Below the pieces are notes generated by a model that was given only the letters and a program-made list of their open reading frames with translations, did not search any database and had not been told where the DNA came from. From positions 2,285,501-2,349,500 of the forward strand of contig NC_070560.1 of NCBI RefSeq assembly GCF_026914185.1: a DNA stretch of 64,000 nt. Reading direction: 5' to 3'. The position numbers and the translations under genes were made by a program. Source of the DNA: Puccinia triticina (lineage: Eukaryota; Basidiomycota; Pucciniomycetes; Pucciniales; Pucciniaceae). Shown one piece after another: positions 11,280 to 21,097 of this stretch. The number at the start of each line of letters is the position of its first letter. Position 1 is the stretch's first letter.

Positions 11280-11990
11280 CAGTTGATTCTGAGCTGGCAT
11301 ATCTCTTGGCCAAACATCACGTTAAATATGTAGAGCTGCTTTGCCCTCCGCATTGTGAGTGGGTCGCTAATGCGAATCGATCTAGCCCTTCTCGAAATCA
11401 AGTGGTCTATGTCAAATGACTTCTGACACAACGCGACGAGTATGGTTACATGGGGGGTGATAAATGCCTTCGTGCCTGCATACTCTGAAGGACACTGGTA
11501 TCCGTAGCAAAAGTGGATCGGCCAGAAGCTCAACCATGAGTGGAATGGTGACACGACATAAGACAAAGTTTCTACATAGAGGGAGTTCGACGCTCATGCA
11601 AATCGATACAAGATAGGCTGAGTGGTCAGCAGCAGACCCGGTTCAAGGATCATAAACGACTCGCTGGTTGCTCAACTACTCTTCTGAAACGTCGGGCGGC
11701 TATCTGGTATATCTGACCAACCGACTACAAAACTATATAGCAGTGGCCGATGAAGGGAATCCTGAGCTACGTATACGGAGGCCAGATATGGCTGGCAGAG
11801 CTAAAAATCTAGGTCGTTTCGCTCCAGGTTATGATGATCAAGAGGGATCAAGCCTTCTGGAACAGTGGGCACCCGCGGGGCTTTTGAGGGCGACCGGGGC
11901 CCGGGTCATCGCTTGAACGCTTCCGAGCGGCCGGCGCGCCGCGGAGCAGGGCAACATGCATTGAGAGGCTGAAAAGACGCTGGCGTACAT
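11280..11990 (-). pseudogene. Decayed open frame in unit 1 distal block
   Basis: The minus strand encodes fragments (around LLADPLLLRIP and IYHPPCNHT) that align with an open frame in unit 2 (LPADSLLLRMP, IYHPLANVH) but are broken by stops and frameshifts. The parent protein is not recognised. It could also be a conserved non-coding block that is open by chance in unit 2. Confidence 0.35.
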
Positions 11991-12580
11991 ATTAAATGGT
12001 GGATTGCTAGAATCCTTGATGACACCTTGAGAGTGCCTCCTGCTCGAACAAAATTAAAATCTGACTGCAGGTCGTACAATCATTCTCGTTTATTTTATAC
12101 GACCGGCAACACCTTTCATTCAGGATTTGGTTTTTGAAGATTCAGCAAAATTTTGAGGCAAATTTTGAATGATACCCTCACTATTTTCGTGTGGTTATGC
12201 CCCGCGCTAAAGTGCCGGCTTTGTTTCAAAAATTGAGTCGAATGAGGTCGGCTGTATGAGACTAAAATATTATGCGGGCTAATCAGTTCTTCTAAAACAG
12301 TAGGGAAGGCTCTTTGAAATGCGCTTAGACTTACGCTTAGCTTATTAGTGTGGTTTGAAGGATGACTGGATTTTTTAATTCAATTTGAGAGGTTTAGTCA
12401 AGAGTATGGAAGCCTGGAAGGGATTGGTAGCGCTTGCTCGAGCAGAGATTCAGAGCTTTTAATAAGAATTTGTTTACCGCAGGCACGACGCCCCACGCCA
12501 AGATGCATGGATATAAAGTGTGATATGTGATTTTGATAACGCTATAAGAACAATTAAGAAGATGCCAGGGATTCCTCCAC

Positions 12581-12620
12581 CTCCCATACAGTCTTCAAGA
12601 GCTGGAGTCAAACGGAAGTA
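12581..12620 (+). pseudogene. HD1 exon 1/donor-like fragment, copy A
   Basis: This fragment matches HD1 positions 6051-6090 at 34 of 40 bases, including CTGGAGTCAAACG next to the HD1 intron donor. The 25 bases before it also resemble HD1. No further HD1 exon follows, so it is a truncated relic. Confidence 0.6.
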
Positions 12621-13059
12621 TGATGTTCCAACTGCGGTACCGTCTATGCACGAAACAACGCTATGTATATCTTGGTATGGAATCTAAATTTTTGTTGTAT
12701 TTATTGGAGGTGCGGACTCAATCAGACATTGGGGGTTGTTAAAAATCATGATTGATCAGAGAAATGACTGCCTTTGAAACTAGGCACAAGGTGTGGGTAA
12801 TAGTTCGTGTACAAATAATAACTTTCATGTAATACAGTTTGGAGAAGAGCTAAATGAGGGCGGATAAGTTAGGAAAGTCATGTTAAGGGTATTCTACATG
12901 AGAGCAACCGTCCACAAGAAAGACGAGAGAAAGGGCAAAGGAACTGCAAAGAAAGAAGAAACATTAAGAACTGTTGAAATAAACACAGCATGTATGTTAG
13001 TCGAATGTTTTGAGCTTGAATGAAAGTGAATTTATGAAGAACTGACTAGGTTTCATGAT

Positions 13060-13404
13060 TCAAGCGGGGTTAGCCTTTGAGCCTTGAGCTCGAAGTTCCT
13101 TGAGCTCTTGGGGAAGCTCGTTGACGTTGAAGACAACACCCATGCCGCGTGCAGTTCGAGCTGGGATGGGGGCAGGAAGGGAGTCAGGAGCTGGGGGTAG
13201 CTCAGATCCACCGATCTTCTGGAGCTCTTGGGGGAGATCGCCGACGGAGATGACCATGCCCTGGGGGCGATTGGCTCGTGATGAGGATGGGGCAGGGCGG
13301 CGCTGGGAGGCTACCTTCGGTGGTGGCTTGCGGTGGCGGCTGAAGTCACGGGATGGAGCCCCGACCGGACAAACTCGCGCATCCGTGTCGTAGACGGTGC
13401 GCAT
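13060..13404 (-). CDS. Small unknown protein with two ELPQEL repeats, copy 2
   Basis: This 114-residue paralogue of 9351-9692 starts MRTVYDTDARVCPVGAPSRD. The ELPQEL motif is present once exactly (FNVNELPQELKEL) and once as GDLPQELQKIG. An ATG at 13431 lies in the predicted intron end (ATGCAG, acceptor), so I start at 13404. The upstream leader exons have a 5' UTR intron with a GTAAGT donor near 13795. Function is unknown. Confidence 0.68.
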   Translation of the reverse strand: MRTVYDTDARVCPVGAPSRDFSRHRKPPPKVASQRRPAPSSSRANRPQGMVISVGDLPQELQKIGGSELPPAPDSLPAPIPARTARGMGVVFNVNELPQELKELRAQGSKANPA

Positions 13405-13894
13405 CTTGCCTGGCCTGGGCTTCTTCTGCATAAAGAGGAAGGGACGTTAGAAATTGGCCAGTGGATTTATGCGGAGTAGGAAGAAGGAAGAGAAATAACC
13501 CTACGACCGCGCGCTTGACCTGTTAGGGACTGGTGACAAAACAAGGAAGATAAGAAGGCAGATAAGCAATTGAACGAGAGTGCAAGAATTAGGATGAATG
13601 CTCACACCTCCTCCGAGGAGGGTCCTACAAGAGTAACTACCAGGGTCCTTGAAGTGCTAAAGACCGGCTTGCTAAGGGTTGGATTAAGGGAGGGGGAGGG
13701 GAAAGATTCAAGGGAAAGGATGGGTGTTAATATATTAAGTCAGAAAAGGAAAGGGAGGGGAGTGTTCGTATTAGTAAGAAGGTATGAGGGCTTCTACTTA
13801 CTAGCGTCACTTGGAGGAGGAGGGAGAGTAATTAAGAGGAAGAGGTTGAGGATGGAGGGAGATGGGGAGCGAGTTGCCCCGTCAAGCAGTGAGC

Positions 13895-14079
13895 CTATTT
13901 AAAATAGATGGCTCAGCACCACCAGCAGCTTCTTCTCCGGTATGCCCCTGGTGCCCTTTGTTCCTTCACGCGCCTTCCCTGATATGCGCTCCTCCTGGCT
14001 CTTTGCTCAGCTGCCTTTCAACTGGAGCGTGGTCAATATATCGGGGTGCGCGCAAGGTGAATTGTGATTGGCCAGACAC
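13895..14079 (-). promoter_or_regulatory. Conserved core promoter of unit 2 gene
   Basis: TTTAAATAGGCTC (minus) lies at about 13892-13902 and the CCAAT box at about 14061-14075, in the same arrangement as unit 1. Confidence 0.58.
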
Positions 14080-14360
14080 AGTGAAACTCTATTCACTGTC
14101 GATTGCTGAGCATTCTATGTGATCACAAAGGATAACAGAAGTATGGTGTTACGGAGTAGACATGTTGGTCGGTATTCTACCGTGATCGCCACGGCGAGTA
14201 TTGATTGAACGGCAAAAACTTAAACTCCAACAGCTTTCCGCTATATCCTCACTCAGGTCTCCACCATGTAAGTTATGTCTTTTTTTGCGCCGGGAGCCAA
14301 GGAATAAGAGGGTCTGGGCATCCCTTTGCTGGTTGCATGCCTTCCAGATCCTTGTTACAA

Positions 14361-14813
14361 CAAGGCTGAAACGCTGCGCTGCGCTACAAAAAAGCGGTCT
14401 TTTAGCGCAGCGCAGCGGGGAACCGCTACGCGGTCAGCCCAAAAAGCGGTAGCGCAGCGCCAGTATCGCTGCGCTACCGCTGAAAATAGCGGGGTCCCGC
14501 TTTTTTCCCGACCCAAAAAGCGGTAGCGCAGCGGGCGGGGCCATTCCTTTCAGCGCCGCGCAGCGGCCACCAAAACAGCTGCGCTTTTTTGGCGTGCAGC
14601 GGGGGAGCGCTACGCGACCAGCTCAAAAAGCGGTAGCGCAGCGATGGTTCCGCTGCGCTACCGCTGAAAGTAGCGGGTCCCTGCTTCTTGCCCGACCCAA
14701 AAAGCGGTAGCGCAGCGGGCGGGGCCGCTACTTTCAGCGCAGCGCAGCGGCCACCAAAACCGCTGCGCTTCACGCTGCGCTGCGCTTTTTGAAGCGCAGC
14801 GCTTTCACCCTTG
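14361..14813. mobile_element. Non-autonomous TIR element made of GCGCAGCG-type palindromes
   Basis: This 453-bp insertion is absent from units 1 and 3 at the same place. Its ends are inverted (CAAGGCTGAAACGCTGCGCT on the left; the right end read in reverse is CAAGGGTGAAAGCGCTGCGC). TTACAA occurs at 14355-14360 and 14818-14823, a possible target duplication. The inside is a dense mosaic of AGCGCAGCG, CGCTGCGCT and AAAAAGCGGTAGCGCAGCG in both orientations. Open frames across it are compositional. It is best called a MITE; the superfamily is unknown. Confidence 0.75.
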
Positions 14814-15224
14814 GAACTTACAAACATGTCTACTTCCGTAATGCTTTGTTAGTATAAACCAATTCGTGATTTGAGTTAGTGTTAGACAAAAAATCTAGGA
14901 AACTAAGGATGACTTGACCAGATGGCCAAATATTATCATTTCTTGAGTTGATTGCACAACGGGTATAGCTTTCTTTACCGGCGATGAAGGGAGCTGCTCC
15001 AACCAAGCTGATCCCATTCGATTACACTTCATGCCCCGGATTTTTTCAGAAGAGTTACAGTTACTGTTAGTACAGCTTGTCCCAACGCAAAATTCACAAG
15101 CGCTGGTGCCTTGTTGGGAGCTGATAAATCAATGTCCCAAGTAAATTGAATTTGAATCAGAGGGACTTAAACATCACTCAACGGTTCTCTGTTTGATCAA
15201 AATGCGACCCAAATCAAGACAGTA

Positions 15225-16117
15225 TTAGTCAATCGATACGGCAATAGGAAAATCGACAGCATGTTTGCAACTCAACGAATCAATCCTTTCAGACTGAAAA
15301 GTAAATTTCTTGGTAGACCTGGGTTGAATCACCTGGTCAATTTTTGGTGGTGTCCTCCAGTCTGCCATGAAATAGGGGGTGTCAATATGAATTAACTGTG
15401 GACGCGCAATGTCGAGCTCATCCCAGTGTCGATTATTCGCCGGCTTGCCTTCTAGCAAAGGATGGTCGTGATAAAGCTGTTTAGTCCTCCACCAGACTAG
15501 TGAGTCGCTGGTGCGACTCAACTTTTTCAAAAATTACGTGGTCGTAGTCAAGAAACGTCTGAAAGAACCCGAGATGTACGTTTGCAAGGGGATGATAGAT
15601 GCATTGATTGGCATAACATGCCCTCTCAAGCTCTGCCGCTGGCATGCGAAGCAAAAGTGAATCGGCCGGGAGTCCACTCATGTCATGAATGGAGTTGAGG
15701 TAAAACATCAGACAACAGCTCTACAACGAGTTCTACACTGAAACAAATCGTTACACGATAGGCTAATGTTCAGCAGCAGACATTGGACAAGGATCATAGA
15801 TGACCCTCGCTGGTTGCTCAACCACTCTTCTCAAACGTCGGCGGGCTTCATCTGGTATATGATATATCTGACCAGCGGACTTCAAGGCCATAAAGCAGTG
15901 GCCGATGAAGGGAATCCTGAGATAAACGCAGATCAGATATGACTGGTAGAACTAAGAAAAACCCTGGTCGTTCCGCTCCAGGTACGTGTTTCAAATTGTC
16001 GATGATCTTGCTCAAGCCTTCGAGTGAGAACAGTGAGTTCAACATGGAACAACGCGGGGCACCCGCGGGGATTTGTAAGGTGGCCGGGCCATATTCTTCA
16101 CACCGCAGCTTGTACAA
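15225..16117 (-). pseudogene. Decayed open frames in unit 2 distal block
   Basis: Minus frames at 15481-15708 (SGLPADSLLLRMPAAELERA region) and 15225-15530 (TKQLYHDHPLLEGKPANN region) look protein-like and have partial counterparts in unit 1 and weak ones near 19640-19990. No complete gene model joins them, and the family is not recognised. Confidence 0.35.
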
Positions 16118-16464
16118 CTTTAGGCAAGGCTCTCTCGAATATGCTTCAACTTATGCTTAGCTTATTAGTGTGGTTTGAAGAATGATTGTAATTTTTTAAT
16201 TCAATACCTTCAATCTGAGTGATGTGGTGGACAGTGTAGAGGCCTGGAACTTGGAAGGGCTTCGTAGCGCTTGCTCGCGTAGAGCCTTTGCAGATTCCCC
16301 ACCTTAGAACATGCCAGTGATTCAGATTGCTTTCAATGAGGTTATTTTTACCACCAATAGGACGACGACGCCCGAAACCAACATATTTTCATGATTATAG
16401 AGTGCTAAATGTGAGAGCATAGCTCTATACAGGCAAAAAAGTAAGATGCCAGTGATTGGCCCAC

Positions 16465-16504
16465 CTCCCACATATTCTTCAGGAGCTGAAGTCAAACGTA
16501 AATG
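16465..16504 (+). pseudogene. HD1 exon 1/donor-like fragment, copy B
   Basis: This fragment matches HD1 6051-6090 at 31 of 40 bases, including GTCAAACGTAA at the HD1 donor. It sits at the same place relative to unit 3 as copy A does to unit 2. Confidence 0.55.
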
Positions 16505-16940
16505 GGATTTCCCAACTATGGTCTATGCAAAAAATAAAATCATATATTCGCATGGAATAAACAATTTGCTTGTGTTTATTGGAGGGGCGGGCTCAACAAG
16601 GGTGTGAGGTTGGTAAGGGTTGGTAACAATGATGATTGATCGGAGAAATGACTGCCTTTGAAACTAGGCACACGGTGTGGGTAATAGTTTGCGTACAAAT
16701 AATAAATTTTATGTAATACAGTTTGAAGAAGAGCGAAGTAGAGGTTGATGAGGTAGAAAAGCCATGTTAATAGTACTTTACATGATAGCAATGGTAAACA
16801 AGAAAGACGAAAGAAAAGTGCAAGGGAACTGCAAGGATACATAGAAGAGAAAGTGAGAGCTGTTGGAATAGAATTGCATGTGTGTTAGTCGAATGTGTTA
16901 ATGTTTGAATGAAAGAGAAGGAATGAAGTGCTGACATGAT

Positions 16941-17285
16941 TCAAGCGGGCTTAGCCTTTGAGCCTTGAGCTTGTAGCTCCTTGAGCTCTTGTGGGAGCTC
17001 GTTGACGTTGAAGACAACACCCATGCCGCGGGCAGTTCGAGCTGGGACTGGGGGAGGAAGGGAGTCAGGAGCTGGGGGTAGCTCAGATCCACCGATCTTC
17101 TGGAGCTCTTGAGGGAGGTCGCCGACGGAGAAGACCATGCCCTGGGGGCGATTGGCTCGTGATGAGGATGGGGCAGGACGGCGCTGGGGGAGTGCCTTCT
17201 GTGGTGGCTTGCGGTGGCGGCTGAAGTCACGGGATGGAGCCCCGACCGGACAAACTCGCACATCCGTATCGTAGACGGTGCGCAT
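16941..17285 (-). CDS. Small unknown protein with two ELPQEL repeats, copy 3
   Basis: This 114-residue protein starts MRTVYDTDVRVCPVGAPSRD and is the third paralogue. It keeps GDLPQELQKIG and NVNELPQELKEL. A short deletion next to the 5' acceptor removes leader bases compared with copy 2, outside the predicted coding part. Confidence 0.68.
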   Translation of the reverse strand: MRTVYDTDVRVCPVGAPSRDFSRHRKPPQKALPQRRPAPSSSRANRPQGMVFSVGDLPQELQKIGGSELPPAPDSLPPPVPARTARGMGVVFNVNELPQELKELQAQGSKAKPA

Positions 17286-17784
17286 CTTGCCTGGCCTTCC
17301 TCTGTATAGAGAGGAAAGGACGTTAGAAGTTGGCCAGTGAATTTATGCGGAGTAAGAAGAAGGAAGAGAACTAACACTCCGAGCGGGCGCTTGACCTTTG
17401 AGGGACTGGTAAGAAAAAAAGGCAGATAAGCAATTGGTCCCGAGTGAAAGTGGACAGAAAGTGCGCCGGGGGATATGAATACTCACAATTTACTTCGAGG
17501 AGGGAGGGGGCTCTCCAAAAGTAACTCCAAGAGTCCTAGAAGCGCTGAAGACCCGCTTGCTAAGAGTTGGATTGAGAGGGAGAGGGACAAATTTCAAGGG
17601 TAAAGATATGTGTTACTATGTCGAACCAGCAAGGGAAGCAAAGGGCAGTGGTGGTGAGAAGGTATGAGGTAGTGTACTTACCAGCGTCAGTTAGAGGAGG
17701 GGGAGGGGAGGAGGGGGGCAGTAATTGAGAAGAAGAGGATGAGGATGGGCGATGGGGGGAGGGAACTGACGGTCAAGCAGCGAG

Positions 17785-17971
17785 TCTATTTAAGCTATGC
17801 GGCTCAGCACCACCAGCTGCTGCTTCTCGGAAATCTTCTTGCTACCCTTTGTTCCTTCACGCGCCTTCACTGGTACGCGCTCCCTTTGATTCTTTGCTGA
17901 GCTGCCTTTAAGCTGCAGCGTGGTCAATAAATCCGGGTTACGCGCAACTTGGATTGTGATTGGCCAGACAC
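17785..17971 (-). promoter_or_regulatory. Conserved core promoter of unit 3 gene
   Basis: A CTTAAATAGACTC word (minus) lies at about 17783-17794 and CCAAT at about 17955-17968, matching units 1 and 2. Confidence 0.58.
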
Positions 17972-20159
17972 AGTGAAACTTTATTATCTGTTGTTTGCTG
18001 AGCATTCTATGTGAACACAAAGGATCACAAGAGGTATGGAATTACAGAGTGGACATGTTGATCGGTATTCCATAGTGATCGCCGCGGCGAGTTTTTATTG
18101 AAAGCCAAAAACTTAAACCCCAACATCTTTCTGCTACATCCTCCACAATTTCTTCATCGCACATATCTATGAAGCAGATTTTTCGTAGGCTCCGAGGAAT
18201 CAGAGACGCTGGCGCGGTCAGCTTGTCGTACGACTTGCTGGTGTCTCTCAGGGCTAATGTTTCAAGCATCACTTTTATAGTCTTTTAGAGATAACCTCCA
18301 CCGGATGTCAAAGACAGGTGACTACTTGGAGTACTTCAATGTGATAAATCTCATAGAGGTCACAGACGCTTCAGTTGAATTGATTTGGGCAATATCCGCA
18401 TCCTGAGCTATGTAGTATCAGATAAATTCCCTTCAACAGCAATGAAGAAAACTGCCTACACCCATGTGTGATCTCATCTACTCTTCATATTCCCATTTAT
18501 GCCAACGAACGTCTTGATATTTTTTCTCGACACGTTTCGTGACTATGAGAGGCAATCGCAATCTTGCAGCGGGCTGTGGAAAGTGTATTGGTCTGTGCAT
18601 TGTATATTTCTTCTGCTCAGCTTTGAAAACGACTCTCTCTTTATACCGGGGTTTAAAATCTCCGATCATATCATCCATTTTTACTATTTCAGCCTTTGAC
18701 CTATGGAGGCCAGTCAAGAAGTTGGTCTTTCGTCCCACGCGTACCAAGTAACCATGGATCAATAAGATCAAGGTTTCAGCGCGACGCCGCGAGGGGGCCC
18801 GGGCTGCCGCCTGCACCATCTAATCCGACAAGAAGGAAATAAAACAAATGCAAAAACAAAAAACTGGCCAAAAATGCGGCTGGGTGAGTGGGTCGCAGCA
18901 AGAAAAACGTCAGATGGCGGGCGATAGGAGAAAACTGGTTTCCGCTAGGTGCAGTCTGCAGAGAGCGGCGAACTTTGGGGAGTAGAGGAGCAAGATAAGG
19001 GGACGATGCCTGAGTCTTGGCTTCCAGCTTCATACGTATTGCTCATGTGGCAGTCTAAATGACTGCGATTGGAGGCGAAAAGTCTGCCGACCCTGGCGTG
19101 GTTTCACCTCCCGACAGCCTCCTGCTGCGCTCCGGAAATATATAACCAACGAAAAGTGAAGCGCCATTAAACCTCGTTGGCAGCAAATAAGTCACTTCAA
19201 AGGCCGCTGGGATTGGTTTTATCAAGGCGAACCTGAAAAGCATCAGTCCCGCGGTGGTAGTTGATGTATCAACCTTTCTAAATGCACAACATGGACTCAG
19301 CGCTCCCTTATCGCAGTCTGATCCTGCCCCATGTTACGCAGTTCGGGAAGCAGTGGTGGGTGATCGTGCCAAATCAAAAAAGCGATATGCTGCCGCAATC
19401 TCCTTTAACCAAATCTCCGAAAGAAACATTTTACAACACACCCGATCGACTGATACAACTGGTCTTATTTTGATGATTGATTGTACCATGAACGAAAGGT
19501 TGTGCATTTATGTCGAGTGCGTCGCGTCTCAAGTGGGACAATCCGATCAATTTCTTCTCGCAATCAAGTGGCGGTCTCAATATAGCATCTGAGAGAACCT
19601 GACGTGTAGACAGCGAGAGTAATAATCACATTGCATTATACATGTCCTGCCTTTCTACCAGTACTCTGTTATGAACCTTAACGCTCGTTGTGAAGCTCAG
19701 AGCCTCTAAAGATCCAACAGCGCAAGGCAATTGGTCGGTGACAGTGGATAGGACGAGTTGATCGATCGGAAGTCCAATCAGAGATACACCCCATTCACTG
19801 CATGGAATGGAGACAAAAAATTAGTCAACGGTTTTGCGCTGAAACTTGCCGATACAATACAGCGTTGGGTGGAATACCCACCATGGTTACTCAACTACGG
19901 CGGACCCATCTAAGAACATCGGCGGGCTTCATCTGCCATCCACGTAACAAGACGACAGCAGGACAGGATAGCAGCGGTGACCGAAGGCAATCTTGAGAGC
20001 TATGCGAAGGCCAGATATGACTGGCAGAGTGACCCAAGAATCGGGTCGTTTCGGTGCAGATGGCAATTGGCGATGATCGAGTCCTGCCGTCGAAAGAGAA
20101 TTCCTCACGGGGGCAGACGGGACCCATGCGGGCCCCTCGAGGGCCGGGGCTTCAAGCTT

Positions 20160-21097
20160 GCGGCCTATAAAAAACGGCTCCGAGTCCTCCAATCCTGTCG
20201 CCTAAGGACACCGGAGGAGACGGCGCAATGAGATGCAGCAGGAACTGAGAGTTTATTGACACAGTTCTCCTCACCATCTGCATCCAAAGCTTGTATTTCC
20301 TTCTCAAAAGCATGCAACCCAAATAAGGTTGAGACTCCGCACGCGCATACATCCAAGTGAAGGTCTCAGGCAAATTGATACACCCCCCAGTAGACTCTCC
20401 GTCCCAGAGTCCGCCGGGTTGTCACCCAGGATTGATGACTCAGCTTCCGGGATTCAGGTGAGCGTAGCCGTCGCCGGAAACACCAGCTGGTTTCCTCCCC
20501 CGCGACGAGTTAGTAAGAAGACGAGGCAATGCGATGATGATGATGATCTTGTCTGTCGATTGTAAGCAGTGCCGGTGGCTCTGAACTGTGGGCGCTTGTT
20601 GCCAGAGTCGCTTGGCATTTCCAGGAGACCAGGTGTTGGTGGGCTGGGCATCTTCTGAACCCTTGGCTGGCCCCGCGACAACTAGCACCCTGACACGCCC
20701 TCCAGCTCGTTCGAGTTGTGTATCAGCTGGCATGAAACAGATCCTTTGTCTCCACTCCGCGCGGCCTTCTCCCCCATCAGTTCCTCCGAAAGCTGACGGT
20801 TGGCTGGATCATGGATGGGTGCGGAAGAAACGGGCGGGACGGACGTGTTGGTAACTGCTGGGGCATGAGGCTGTCTCAAGATGTGTATTCAGCTTGGAAC
20901 ATTTGCCCATCAACGAGCAAGGGCCAGCTCAGCTCACCACCTCCTTCTTGTAAGTATATAGCATCGGTCGCAGCCCCAACTTTCCCCCTCTCCATCCACA
21001 GTCCAGTTTACCTACCCTCAGTCGTACGGCCACCCAGGCCATTTCTATCACATTACCAACACTTTATACATTCCTTACTGCACAACTCGCAACCCAG
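20160..21097 (+). promoter_or_regulatory. Spacer and upstream region of the 21-exon secreted gene
   Basis: From about 20800 the sequence parallels 27180-27486 upstream of the paralogue (GGAAGAAACGGGCG, GGCTGTCTC(A/G)A). TATATAG near 20957 takes the place of the paralogue's TATA box. The pyrimidine-rich leader with CATTCCTTACT ahead of the ATG is shared by both genes. The duplication therefore included the promoter. Confidence 0.6.

Larger units (their letters stand above)
8951..12748. repeat. Tandem segmental unit 1
   Basis: This is the first of three diverged copies of a unit beginning TGATTGATC(G/A)GAGAAATGA at 8951, 12749 and 16633, so the spacing is 3798 and 3884 bp. Each unit holds a small minus-strand gene, its promoter, the phrase ATTGTGATTGGCCAGACACA, and a distal block with TGGTTGCTCAAC and GCAGTGGCCGATGAAGG. 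Divergence is moderate in the genic part and high distally. Confidence 0.85.
12749..16632. repeat. Tandem segmental unit 2
   Basis: Second copy of the 3.8-kb unit. It is interrupted by the TIR element at 14361-14813. Its distal block has the longest remaining open frames of the three copies (15225-15708, minus). Confidence 0.85.
16633..20150. repeat. Tandem segmental unit 3 (distal part strongly diverged)
   Basis: The gene and promoter part (16633-18110) matches units 1 and 2 well. The distal block can still be followed by words such as GGCGGGCTTCATCTG (19921) and GGCCAGATATGACTGGCAGA (20010), ending near 20100. The middle (18300-19600) is mostly unlike the other units. Confidence 0.75.

Noticed and set aside
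14201..14827. Open frames rich in Ala/Arg/Ser over the GCGCAGCG element
   Set aside because: Open on both strands only because the repeat lacks stop words; no gene features.
9351..17285. Tandem triplicated small genes as secreted effectors
   Set aside because: None of the three proteins has a signal peptide; the N-terminus is charged and basic.
18478..19033. 113- and 85-codon minus frames in unit 3
   Set aside because: They look partly protein-like (a basic tail near 18480), but no splice link, no counterpart in units 1 and 2 and no known motif.
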